Of a stretch of 64,000 nucleotides of DNA, positions 49,304-57,294 are shown one piece after another. The stretch comes from Leptolyngbya sp. CCY15150. Its GTDB lineage: Bacteria; Cyanobacteriota; Cyanobacteriia; RECH01. Under the pieces are notes generated by a model that worked only from the letters and a program-made list of their open reading frames with translations, ran no database searches and was not told the DNA's origin. Position 1 is the first letter of the stretch, and the number at the start of each line of letters is the position of its first letter. The translations under genes were made by a program, and so were the position numbers. The stretch spans positions 1 to 64,000 of the forward strand of contig NZ_JACSWB010000276.1 in assembly GCF_016888135.1 (NCBI RefSeq), given 5' to 3'.

Positions 49304-49678
49304 TCAAACGCCGCCGTCTGGATAGACCGTTTCATCTTCTTTCTGCCAGGCTGGATCTACAATGCAGATGAAAATTAAGGGATCATTCCCGGCATTGTGG
49401 ATAAACTGGCGAGCGTTGGGGGGAATGTAGATAGCATCTCCCGCCTTCACGATCGCGGTTTCATCATCAATATGCATTTCGCCCACGCCGCTGAGAATGT
49501 AATAGACCTCCGAGGTGGTCAGAGCGTGGGGAGTGGAGCGTTGCCCAATCGGTAAAATCGCATGGGCGAGGCTGTAGCGCAGAGCGATCGCCTGTTTGTC
49601 GGGATGGAGCAATTCACGAAGCGTGGTGCCATCGCCGGCCGTAAATTCAGTACAATTTTCAAGTTTGCTAATCAACAT
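49304..49678 (-). CDS. Cupin-domain protein
   Basis: The 124-residue single-domain beta-barrel has cupin motif 1 around ALTTSEVYYILSGVGEMHID and motif 2 around KAGDAIYIPPNARQFIHNAG. The motif 1 histidines are partly replaced (PHALTTSEVYY keeps His and Glu), so a metal site is possible. Members range from isomerases to small-ligand binding proteins; no function can be given. The ATG at 49678 is clear. It is convergent with the SGNH hydrolase gene. Confidence 0.9.
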   Translation of the reverse strand: MLISKLENCTEFTAGDGTTLRELLHPDKQAIALRYSLAHAILPIGQRSTPHALTTSEVYYILSGVGEMHIDDETAIVKAGDAIYIPPNARQFIHNAGNDPLIFICIVDPAWQKEDETVYPDGGV

Positions 49679-49908
49679 AAACTGGAGCTAAATCCTGATT
49701 ACCCTCAAAATACTGTATCTCACCTGTCTACCTAGACACAGGAACCTTAAGGATTCTCCCCCATATATCCTTGCAACGATACAGCCCATGTCAATGCATA
49801 CGCCGATTTCTAAGCCTAGAACGTCCCTACCCCAGAATTGGATGTAATAGCGCAGGCATGGTTTAACCTGCTGTCAACAGGTTCACAGATGTCCGACCTG
49901 TAATCGAC

Positions 49909-50229
49909 TCACAGCGTTATGTAAGGAGACGTTTGGGCTGGATCTGCATCATAGTCTGGACAACCGATCGCTGCTTCCGACAGGGCTGCCCTCGGCTGCA
50001 CCGGACATTTGAGATGATAGTCTTGGGTGAAAAACCGACAGGTGCTACAGGGAATTTGATGCATTTGTTTAGCCCGCTGCAGGCCAGATCGCAGACCCGT
50101 CAACACACTCAAGACGGTTAGCCCCACAATGACCCAGGCCGCGACCAAGCAGAGTGGCACTAGGATAGGCTCAAGGGCCTGCACTAGCCCATGAGCTAAC
50201 CCATACACAATGGATAGAAGGCGATACAC
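49909..50229 (-). CDS. Cys4-containing small membrane protein
   Basis: This ~106-residue protein starts with two hydrophobic segments (about 1-20 and 24-48). A basic stretch and a cysteine cluster follow: IPCSTCRFFTQDYHLKCPVQP and AAIGCPDYDAD. The CxxC...C...C pattern suggests a zinc or iron-sulphur site on the cytoplasmic side. It resembles conserved hypothetical proteins of cyanobacteria, from memory. I chose the GTG at 50229 (GGGAGA 7 bases ahead); a GTG at 50244 is also possible. Confidence 0.72.
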   Translation of the reverse strand: MYRLLSIVYGLAHGLVQALEPILVPLCLVAAWVIVGLTVLSVLTGLRSGLQRAKQMHQIPCSTCRFFTQDYHLKCPVQPRAALSEAAIGCPDYDADPAQTSPYITL

Positions 50230-50461
50230 AGATGGTTCTCCCACTCACAACATTTTCCCCACCTTGGGAAGACAAAACCGTGGCGCTAGGATGATGGTAT
50301 GACCAGAGATGCCCGTGATGCGTAATCTCTGTGATTTCCATGGGAAATGGAGGCACGTCTGGGTGCCAACACCCTATTCTCCTTTCATCGTACCCTAGTT
50401 TTTAAATGCTGAACGTTAACATCCTCTACCGTTTCCTCTACCGTCAGAGAGGCGATCGCTC

Positions 50462-50755
50462 ATGATGGAGAGCCCACCTGACATGCCGAAACACGTCCTG
50501 ATCTGTCAGCATACAGCCTGCCGCCGGGCGGGAAGTCATCGAGTCTTAGCCGCCTTTCAGAGCCAGCCTATTGAAGGGTGGACGATTGTGGCTAGTTCCT
50601 GTCTTGGACATTGTGGCAACGGCCCGATGGTCTGGGTGTTGCCTGATGATATTAAGTACCACCATGTGCTCCCGGAAGAAGTCGGGGCGATCGCCACCCG
50701 TCATCTTCTGCAGGGAAAACCCATCGCCGCCATGCAGTATCCCAGACGTCCTTAG
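50462..50755 (+). CDS. Thioredoxin-like [2Fe-2S] ferredoxin-domain protein
   Basis: The 97-residue protein has the four-cysteine pattern of thioredoxin-fold [2Fe-2S] proteins: CQHTAC, then SSCLGHCGNGPMVWVLPD. This domain occurs in NuoE-like subunits and in many small cyanobacterial ferredoxins, where it carries single electrons. Partners are not known. The ATG at 50462 has GAGG ahead; ATG 50483 would remove seven residues. Its neighbours on both sides also look iron- or metal-linked. Confidence 0.87.
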   Translation: MMESPPDMPKHVLICQHTACRRAGSHRVLAAFQSQPIEGWTIVASSCLGHCGNGPMVWVLPDDIKYHHVLPEEVGAIATRHLLQGKPIAAMQYPRRP

Positions 50756-50783
50756 TAGCAGCTATGCCATCGCAGAGGGAAGC

Positions 50784-51032
50784 CTAGGCGGAACCCTGCC
50801 AGCAACGCGCCAGCCAGTTGAGATGATCTTGGCGAGAAGCCATCACCTGCCGTAAGACACTCCAGAGCTGAATAGCTGTAACCGCATCATGAACACTAAC
50901 TCGCAGAGGTTGGCCATATTGATAGAGGCAGGGAATCGCTAACTGTTCTAGGCGATGATAGACATGCCAGCGATCGACGCAATCGACTTGGATGGTCTCA
51001 TTAAAATCAAGATGAGGCTGAACCGGTTGCAT
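50784..51032 (-). CDS. Asr1405/Asl0597-family small protein
   Basis: The 82-residue protein reads VDCVDRWHVYHRLEQLAIPC, then GQPLRVSVHDAVTAIQLWSVLRQVM and LNWLARCW, the pattern of the cyanobacterial Asr1405/Asl0597 family (unknown function), recognised from memory. I chose the ATG at 51032 because AGGAG lies 8 bases ahead; an upstream ATG at 51074 adds a hydrophobic, non-conserved stretch. It is convergent with the ferredoxin-domain gene. Confidence 0.75.
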   Translation of the reverse strand: MQPVQPHLDFNETIQVDCVDRWHVYHRLEQLAIPCLYQYGQPLRVSVHDAVTAIQLWSVLRQVMASRQDHLNWLARCWQGSA

Positions 51033-51164
51033 GGATAGAACTCCTAGGGGAAAAGGATGAAAGAGATGCATCACAGATCATCTGTGCCTACACCGCTAAC
51101 CTCAGGAGCTGGCTCCCTGGGGAATGCCATGCACCCCCCAGAGACATACCGGGCGATGCCTAGA

Positions 51165-51707
51165 TTAGGTAGCTAGACCAAGGGTTAGACTATCCGAGGC
51201 GAGGAAGTGGCTATTGTGAATCGCCCGATCTTCCGTAGACAACAGAATCTGTTCATACATATATCGAGTGGCGCGATCGCCCAAGCTTTCTGCCTGGGTA
51301 GCCAAACGCCGCAATAGATTGACCAACGCTTGTTCTGCAGCTAGATCGTTGTTGAGCATTTGGCGGGCATTAAAAATCCCGTCTGGCTCTGGGGTAAAGC
51401 AGCACAGCTCTGCTAACGTTGCAAAACTGGCCACAGGCACACCGCCCAAACCATTAAGGCGTTCGCCTAGATTGTGGACATGGTCGCGAACCTCCGATGC
51501 ACTCTCTTGAAACCAGTTGTGCAACATGTAGAACTCGCTACCTTCCACAACAAAGTGGTGCTTCTGGTACTGCAAATACAGAGCTTGAAAGCTAGCAAGA
51601 GCTGTGTTCAGTCCTTCGCACACCGGGGTGGTAACCGTAAGATCGAGATGGATTGGGTTTTCAGTGACCTCTCCCCACGATTGAATGAGGTTCTGTGTGA
51701 TTGTCAT
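51165..51707 (-). CDS. dpsA: DNA-binding ferritin-like protein DpsA
   Basis: Dps proteins form 12-subunit cages that oxidise and store iron with hydrogen peroxide and protect DNA. The 180-residue protein has the four-helix ferritin fold with the inter-subunit ferroxidase ligands in [22 protein letters not shown] and [21 protein letters not shown]. Cyanobacterial DpsA-type length and the NGLGGVP loop support the call. The ATG at 51707 has GGAG 6-7 bases ahead. About 1 kb of non-coding DNA lies upstream. Confidence 0.93.
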   Translation of the reverse strand: MTITQNLIQSWGEVTENPIHLDLTVTTPVCEGLNTALASFQALYLQYQKHHFVVEGSEFYMLHNWFQESASEVRDHVHNLGERLNGLGGVPVASFATLAELCCFTPEPDGIFNARQMLNNDLAAEQALVNLLRRLATQAESLGDRATRYMYEQILLSTEDRAIHNSHFLASDSLTLGLAT

Positions 51708-52684
51708 ACAAGTCTCCAGATGTTATGTCGATGAATAGAAGCGCCCAAGTTTAGGGGTCACTGCTTGTAGTATGCCTCTAATGTCATAACAGTGTGGAGT
51801 ATTTAAGACTCATTGTCCTGACATAACACAAATTCTTGCAAGATTTCTCAAGACTGCAAGCTGTTCTATAGAGACAGTTAAGCGATCGCTTGGCCATCCC
51901 TCGACCCTAGCCTGACCATCTCTAACCCCAAGACTCATAGGTTAAGGCATTATTAACAACCATCGGAAACATCTCCAGTCACAATCTAGGGTTGACTATC
52001 AACAGCGTGACACCTCACTCAAACTAGCAGCTTATTGAGAATTTATATGAGTAATTCTCCCTCTATCCAATCTAGACTTAATGACATAGATTGTCAATAA
52101 ACCAGATTGAATTTCAGCACAGGATCATCCTGCATAGCCGTCAACGGAATGATTAGAACAGCGCTCTAGCCAGCAGCATCTCCTAGGGGAGCGATCGCCC
52201 AGCGGCTTTCTGGGAGGTATGGGATGTGTTGGGGTGTTTTGCACCCTAAGCGATCGCAGACCCAATGGGATATTTGGACTAAGATCCGGCGTTGCAGAAT
52301 CGCGGTAGGATTCCGCCATACTTTTCCTCGGGTTTCAGATCTGGCGGTACTGGCTGAAGATATGAAACGTATCTTGATATCTTAACCCATGGAACTATGG
52401 CTGATAGGGCTCACACTATAATGCTGTCTGTCCCTAAAACCCTTAAGCATCAAAGGTTTTATTCCACTATCTTTCCAATTTTGAGCCCTAACCTATGGCC
52501 ATACGCAGCGTTGCTGAATCGATAGATGATTTGCCCTCATCCCCAACCCTTCTCCCTAGGGAGAAGGGAGCTAGAATTCTTGTCCCCTCTTCCTAGAGAA
52601 AGGGCTAGGGTAAGGGGGGATTGAGCGATTCCTACTTGTATTCAGCAAAACCGCCATACGTTATCATTCTTCGGGCTTGGCGTC
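51708..52684. other. Long gap upstream of dpsA, containing a MITE
   Basis: About 980 bases. The first ~300 bases are AT-rich and should hold the dpsA promoter. A ~146-bp MITE sits at 52506-52652. I found no gene; a 64-codon frame at 52125-52319 is not protein-like. Confidence 0.5.
52506..52652 (+). mobile_element. MITE copy 1 (~146 bp) with target-site duplication
   Basis: The element begins CAGCGTTGCTGAATCG and ends TTCAGCAAAACC, giving terminal inverted repeats around TTGCTGAAT. It is flanked by the 8-bp direct repeat GCCATACG (52498-52505 and 52653-52660). The interior reads CCCTCATCCCCAACCCTTCT and is rich in inverted CCCTAGGGAGAAGGG-type sequence. It has no reading frame, so it must be moved by a transposase elsewhere. 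A second, inverted copy lies at 55780-55925. Confidence 0.8.
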
Positions 52685-53074
52685 CTAATATAGACGATAG
52701 CGGATCAAATCTTGGATATCTTCAGGCTGCAGCCCTAGATCTTGAGCGATCGCTCGTTCCAGATCTGCATAGTTAACAAACGGATATTCAAACTCTAGCT
52801 CTTGCAAGGAGGAGCCCCCCGTGCGAATACCTACCTCGGTGTTGCTTGACTGACGATCGATTTCTGCATCAATCGACAAAATAGTGACGGAAAACGAGAG
52901 GTTAACCTGTTGAGTATTGTTAATAGTAATCTGGTTCGCTGGTGAATAGGTTTGGCTGAAAACTTGATGCGTGAACCATCCACTTCCCAGCCACATGACG
53001 ACCCCAAGTATTCCTAGGGGAACCCAAAACTCGACGATCATTCGAAGGGCGCGGCGAAGGCGATGTACAGACAT
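52685..53074 (-). CDS. Small membrane-anchored protein, paralogue A of the signalling locus
   Basis: The 129-residue protein has a basic N terminus, one membrane segment (VPLGILGVVMWLGSGWFTHQVF, about 18-40) and an extracytoplasmic domain of ~85 residues. That domain reads ILSIDAEIDRQSSNTEVGIR, TGGSSLQELEFEYPF and AQDLGLQPEDIQDLIRYRL. The same order of motifs occurs in the protein at 56853-57233, so the two are paralogues. I do not recognise the family. It is divergent from the response-regulator gene across only 59 bases, which suggests shared control. Confidence 0.78.
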   Translation of the reverse strand: MSVHRLRRALRMIVEFWVPLGILGVVMWLGSGWFTHQVFSQTYSPANQITINNTQQVNLSFSVTILSIDAEIDRQSSNTEVGIRTGGSSLQELEFEYPFVNYADLERAIAQDLGLQPEDIQDLIRYRLY

Positions 53075-53133
53075 GACAATGATACAATACGTAATCTGAG
53101 TATACCGCTTGCCCAGACGAGAACGGCACCCCG

Positions 53134-53817
53134 ATGAAAATTTTGTTGGTTGAGGACGATCCTGCTCAGCTCAAGCCTATTCATAGTGCGCTGATCAAGG
53201 CAGGGCATATTGTAGATGCTGTCTTGGATGGGGAAACAGCTCAGTGGTTAGTGAGCGATCGCAGCTATGACTTACTTGTGCTCGATTGGATGCTTCCTCA
53301 CATCAGCGGCATCGAGCTATGCCAGCAGTATCGTCGTTTAGGTAAAACAACTCCCGTTTTATTTCTGACAGCAAAAGATGAAATTCTAGATAAAATTACA
53401 GGCCTCGATGCTGGAGCTGATGATTATTTAGTTAAGCCAGTTAACCTCAATGAATTCCTGGCGCGGGTGCGGGCATTGGGACGGCGATCGCCCTTATGGG
53501 TAAGCGATCGCCTATCGTTGGGCGATCTAGACCTCAATCTCAGCACCCTTACATTGACCCGCCAAGACAAAACAGTCAATTTATCAGGTCGGGAGTTTCA
53601 GCTTATGGAATATTTGCTGCGACACCCTCAGCAGGTGTTAACTCGCGATCAAATTGAGCAAGCCCTATGGGAATGGGATAGACAGCCAGAAAGCAAAGCC
53701 GTTGCTATTTTGGTGCATCGGGTGCGCCAGCGTCTACAAAGTCTTCAGGCAGACCACTGGCTGCAAACGATCTATGGAATGGGCTATCGGTTGATGATTC
53801 CTGAAACGGAGCAGTAA
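53134..53817 (+). CDS. OmpR-type response regulator (RppA/NrsR-like)
   Basis: The 227-residue DNA-binding regulator has a receiver domain with ILLVEDDPAQ, the phospho-acceptor Asp51 in LLVLDWMLPH, LFLTAKDE and YLVKPVNL. A winged-helix output domain follows (about 130-222; REFQLMEYLLRHPQQVLTRDQIEQALW, GMGYRL). The wording DWMLP-x-ISG-x-ELCQ-x-YR and GKTTPVLFLTAKD is close to RppA/NrsR regulators of cyanobacteria, known for redox and nickel control. The kinase gene begins 5 bases after the stop. Targets likely include the divergent gene and the downstream OB-fold gene. Confidence 0.94.
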   Translation: MKILLVEDDPAQLKPIHSALIKAGHIVDAVLDGETAQWLVSDRSYDLLVLDWMLPHISGIELCQQYRRLGKTTPVLFLTAKDEILDKITGLDAGADDYLVKPVNLNEFLARVRALGRRSPLWVSDRLSLGDLDLNLSTLTLTRQDKTVNLSGREFQLMEYLLRHPQQVLTRDQIEQALWEWDRQPESKAVAILVHRVRQRLQSLQADHWLQTIYGMGYRLMIPETEQ

Positions 53818-53822
53818 GCCTG

Positions 53823-55103
53823 ATGTTTGTAAGCAGTCGGCTCAATCTAGCCCGTTGGTTTACCCTATCCATGGGTAGCATCCTCGTCGTTTTTGCTAGT
53901 GTTCTCTACACAAGAGAAGCAAGCGATCGCCTGCATGTTTTCGATCAGACTCTCTACAGCACGGGTCAGGTCGTTGCCTCTGGAGCTGAAGAGATTGTGT
54001 ATGGAGATATTCGCCAGATTGATTTAGAAAATGCTCCCCTTCTAGGTAGTGATTCTCTTCGCTTAGATACTGATATTCTATGGGCTCGTTGGTATACGCC
54101 CGACAAGCAACTATTACAGTTCATGGGAGATATTCCTCCCCATACTTTAGACCAGGACTTAGGTTTCCAAACCTTAATGGTATCAGAAGCAGAACAGCTA
54201 GATAGATTACGACAGCTCACCTTGCCAGTCTATCGAGAAGGACGATTACTCGGTTATCTTCAACTAGCTGCATCTCTTGATCCAGTAGAGCATCCATTGC
54301 AGGAACTCCGTTTATTTCTAGTGCTTGGTGTGCCAATAACGCTGATTGTGATTGCCGGGGCGGGATGGATATTGGGTGGTATGGCTATGCAGCCCATTCG
54401 GTTGTCATACCAACGGCTACAGCAGTTTACCGCTGATGCTTCCCATGAACTACGAACACCACTAGCCGCGATTGTGAGCAATGCTCAGGTAGCCTTGATG
54501 GAGCCCATTTCACTAGAAGAGCAGACTGCTTGCCTTAAAATAATTTCCGAGGTCAGTGAGTCGATGGGAGATTTGGTCGAGCGATTGCTATTCTTAGCTC
54601 GCTACCAAGGAGACGTACCCTCTCAGGTGTTTCAAACCCTGGATATATGCCACTTACTGGCTTCCATAGCGGCTGATTATGCCTCTCAAGCATCCGGGTT
54701 AGGTGTGCAGTTTGAGGCGGATCTACCCTCCGCTCCATGCCACCTGCAGGCAGAACCAGATTTACTCCGTCAAGCTGTAGTGAACTTGCTCGACAACGCC
54801 TTTCGTTATACATCGGCAGGGGGCACCATTCGCTTGAGCTGTCGCGGACAAGGCTCTTGGCTGTCTCTTCAGGTGCATGATTCGGGAATTGGCATCGCAG
54901 CAGAGGATCTACCTCATATCTTTGAACGGTTTTATCGGGTCAATAAAGTGCGATCGCGGCATTCGGGGGGCTATGGGCTAGGATTGGCGATCGTCCGGCA
55001 AATTATTGATCTCCATCATGGATATATTACCGTCTCCAGTATACCCATGAAAGGGACACAGTTTGAAATTCGCTTACCTCTCAATCAAGCCATGGCATCT
55101 TGA
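53823..55103 (+). CDS. Sensor histidine kinase (RppB/NrsS-like)
   Basis: The 426-residue kinase has two membrane segments (about 15-30 and 163-187) around a ~130-residue periplasmic sensor domain, then a short HAMP-like linker. The HisKA domain has the H-box DASHELRTPLAAI (His208). An intact ATPase domain follows: VNLLDNAFRYTSAGG (N), VHDSGIGIA (G1), FERFYRV (F) and GYGLGLAIV (G2). Unlike the other two kinases in the window, it is complete. The start TLSMGSILVVFASVLYTRE and VFDQTLYSTG resembles RppB/NrsS. It is co-transcribed with the regulator. No NrsS-type metal motif is clear in the sensor domain. Confidence 0.94.
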   Translation: MFVSSRLNLARWFTLSMGSILVVFASVLYTREASDRLHVFDQTLYSTGQVVASGAEEIVYGDIRQIDLENAPLLGSDSLRLDTDILWARWYTPDKQLLQFMGDIPPHTLDQDLGFQTLMVSEAEQLDRLRQLTLPVYREGRLLGYLQLAASLDPVEHPLQELRLFLVLGVPITLIVIAGAGWILGGMAMQPIRLSYQRLQQFTADASHELRTPLAAIVSNAQVALMEPISLEEQTACLKIISEVSESMGDLVERLLFLARYQGDVPSQVFQTLDICHLLASIAADYASQASGLGVQFEADLPSAPCHLQAEPDLLRQAVVNLLDNAFRYTSAGGTIRLSCRGQGSWLSLQVHDSGIGIAAEDLPHIFERFYRVNKVRSRHSGGYGLGLAIVRQIIDLHHGYITVSSIPMKGTQFEIRLPLNQAMAS

Positions 55104-55281
55104 AACCTTCTTGTTACTTTTTCGCGTCATCCTAGAGCATAAGCAGTTTTGACAGCATCAGGTCTTGCTGATAGCCGAGATGAATTGAGAGTTGTAGGAC
55201 CTGAAATTCTGGTCTCGGGCATAGGGCTTGTCAGCAATGCCAACCGCTTAGAAACAACCTAACGCACAAGGAGAATATCTC

Positions 55282-55608
55282 ATGAAACTTTTACTAGGAA
55301 TTGGCTCTGCCGCACTGATGACCCTAGCTTCTGCCTCTGTCAGCTTTGCACAGGAAACAATTCGAGACCTGCGTAGCACAAATACCCTGACCCTATCTGG
55401 CGAGGTTATGCGGATCATGGGCGATGATTTTGTCCTCGATGATGGTACCGGGCAAATTTTGGTGGATGCTGAGTCTTATGCGATTCGGCAAGCTGGATTA
55501 TCCCTTGGAGATACAGTCACCGTGACTGGCACCTATGATGATCACGACTTTGAGGCGATTAGCATTACGCCAGATGGTGGAGAAATCATCTATATCTTTG
55601 ATGATTAA
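55282..55608 (+). CDS. Secreted bacterial OB-fold (YgiW/BOF-like) protein
   Basis: The 108-residue protein has a signal peptide (MKLLLGIGSAALMTLASASV, cut near SFA-QE) and a single OB-fold domain: TLTLSGEVMRIMGDDFVLDD, GTGQILVDAES, LGDTVTVTGTYDDHDFEAISI. This is the pattern of the periplasmic BOF/YgiW family, which binds cationic or envelope ligands. In enterobacteria ygiW sits next to the qseBC two-component genes; here the gene follows a kinase in the same way. It may be a target or an accessory sensor. A good ribosome site (AAGGAGA) precedes the ATG at 55282. Confidence 0.85.
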   Translation: MKLLLGIGSAALMTLASASVSFAQETIRDLRSTNTLTLSGEVMRIMGDDFVLDDGTGQILVDAESYAIRQAGLSLGDTVTVTGTYDDHDFEAISITPDGGEIIYIFDD

Positions 55609-56087
55609 AATCTTTGATGATTAAAGTATCATCTCAAGAAGATGCCCTATGAGTGGGCAGGATGCGCTACGTAGTAATGCATCGAAAGCTTACAAGAAGG
55701 GCATTACAGCCCTATCTGCGCCCTACAATATAGCTTCTGGACGCCCACCTACTGACCATCCTTAGAATGTCCCCGCTCTGGCGTTGCTGACTACAAGTAT
55801 GAATTGCTCAATCCGCCCTCACCCTCTCCCTAGGGCTATGGCTAGGGAACAGGAGTTCTAGCTCCCTTCTCCCTGAGGAGAAGGGTTAGGGATGAGGGCA
55901 AATCATCTTATCGATTCAGCAATGCCCCCGCTCTCAGGGCACAGACGAGCCGTAAGGATGGGCAAAGGATTACCCCGTGCCCATCCCAACTCAATCAAGG
56001 GTTAGATATTCCACCTAGAAATAGAGTCATTGAACGAGATTATCTTACCCATTTCAAGATCACGTATTGGATAATTTTGGAGGTTAT
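55609..56087. other. Gap between the two OB-fold genes, containing a MITE
   Basis: About 480 bases. The MITE at 55780-55925 occupies the middle. No gene is seen; the promoter of the RTX/OB-fold gene should lie in the last ~130 bases. Confidence 0.5.
55780..55925 (-). mobile_element. MITE copy 2 (~146 bp), inverted relative to copy 1
   Basis: The element begins GGCGTTGCTGACTACAAG and ends ATCGATTCAGCAATGC. It is flanked by the perfect 9-bp direct repeat CCCCGCTCT (55771-55779 and 55926-55934). Read on the minus strand it matches copy 1 through most of its length, including the TTGCCCTCATCC and GAAGGGAGCTAGAA segments. The two copies bracket the kinase/regulator genes and the BOF gene in opposite orientation. 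Confidence 0.82.
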
Positions 56088-56780
56088 ATGGTTTTGATCA
56101 GCCGTCTACGACCTGGACAACAGGGCAGGATTCGTGGCAGAGTCATTCGCATCACAGATAATGATGAATTCATTCTGAGCGATCGCTCTGGCTTTATTCG
56201 GGTAGATGCCAACTTGGATGATGATCGCCGATTACAAATCACTAGGGGCGATCGCCTCATTGTCACCGGTAGACGCGATGGTGATGACATGGAATTTGAT
56301 GCTGTTCGTATCCGCACCAGCGAGGGCGATCGCGTCTTAAGCACTCCTAGTTTTGGCGATGATGACTGGTTTGATCGTGATCGATTGGATGATGATGATC
56401 TGATGATAGGGAGCAACACTAGAAATAGGCTAGTTGGCACCGACGATGATGATGTGCTGATTGGCAAAGGCGGCAACGATGTTCTGACGGGTGGAAGAGA
56501 TCGTGATTTATTTGTCTTTGAGCGAGTGAGCGATGGGCGCGATCGCATCACGGACTTCTCCCCAAGAGAAGATGCTATAGACATGCGTGCAATGTTTAAT
56601 CAACCTAACTATCGCAGCCGAAATCCTCTAGATGACTATCTTGAGCTTCGGCAGTTCGGTGCTCATACTCAAGTTCGCATTGATCCAGATGGTGATTTAG
56701 GAAACAGACCTTTTCAAACGTTGGTTATTCTTGAGAATACCTCGTCCAGCAACATATCCACAAAAAATATTTTGACCTAG
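56088..56780 (+). CDS. OB-fold protein with RTX-type calcium-binding C-terminal region
   Basis: The ~230-residue acidic protein has an N-terminal OB-fold (GQQGRIRGRVIRITDNDEFIL, SGFIRVDANLD, RGDRLIVTGRRDGDDMEFDAV) similar in layout to the secreted BOF protein upstream. An Asp-rich linker follows, then RTX-type nonapeptides (LVGTDDDDVLIGKGGNDVLT, then GGRDRD) and the DLFVFERVSDGRDRITDFSPREDAIDM motif typical of C-terminal modules of type I secreted proteins. It has no N-terminal signal peptide, which fits secretion through a C-terminal signal. RTX repeats bind calcium outside the cell. I chose the ATG at 56088 because GGAGG lies just ahead. Confidence 0.83.
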   Translation: MVLISRLRPGQQGRIRGRVIRITDNDEFILSDRSGFIRVDANLDDDRRLQITRGDRLIVTGRRDGDDMEFDAVRIRTSEGDRVLSTPSFGDDDWFDRDRLDDDDLMIGSNTRNRLVGTDDDDVLIGKGGNDVLTGGRDRDLFVFERVSDGRDRITDFSPREDAIDMRAMFNQPNYRSRNPLDDYLELRQFGAHTQVRIDPDGDLGNRPFQTLVILENTSSSNISTKNILT

Positions 56781-56852
56781 CGTATAGACTTATCTCATAA
56801 CCGCCATCCAGCCATTGAATGAACCCAAAGAGATTCCAATCCATGCAGTCCC

Positions 56853-57233
56853 ATGGCAATAGGAGCACCCAGGCACCGCTTACAGATCCAAATTTGGCTA
56901 CTCATTCCACTAAGCAGCCTTCTCATTGGGCTAGGCACCCATTGGATGACCAGCCTGGCTCTTAACCATCCGCTTCCTTTGCAAGCTCAGTCAGCAAGCT
57001 ACGCTTATCCAAAAACTCGCATCACGCTTTCTCCTTCAATTACCTCTATCCATATCAAGATTGATCTTAGGGATCATCAAAGCGAGGTAAAGATCTACAG
57101 CATCGGCAGTTCCCTTAGCGCCATGGAGTTTGCGTTTCCAGAAACAGATATTGCTCACATTAAAGCTCACTTGAGCCAGCAATTCGGCATAGATATTCAT
57201 CAGGTGGAGCCCTTCATCCAATACTCCGACTAA
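56853..57233 (+). CDS. Small membrane-anchored protein, paralogue B of the signalling locus
   Basis: The 126-residue protein has one membrane segment (IWLLIPLSSLLIGLGTHWM, about 14-32) and an extracytoplasmic domain reading SITSIHIKIDLRDHQSEVKI, YSIGSSLSAMEFAFP, and LSQQFGIDIHQVEPFIQYSD. It matches the protein at 52685-53074 motif by motif (SI...ID, GSSL...EF.P, QQFG/AQDLG, IQY/IRY). Family unknown. It lies on the same strand as the RTX/OB-fold gene, 72 bases after it, and 61 bases before the GH3-type gene. The ribosome site is weak. Confidence 0.75.
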   Translation: MAIGAPRHRLQIQIWLLIPLSSLLIGLGTHWMTSLALNHPLPLQAQSASYAYPKTRITLSPSITSIHIKIDLRDHQSEVKIYSIGSSLSAMEFAFPETDIAHIKAHLSQQFGIDIHQVEPFIQYSD

Positions 57234-57294
57234 GATCCAGATTTAGCCATCGTGTTCACATCAAACATCTTACCTAAACCTATCGCCTTTTTGC

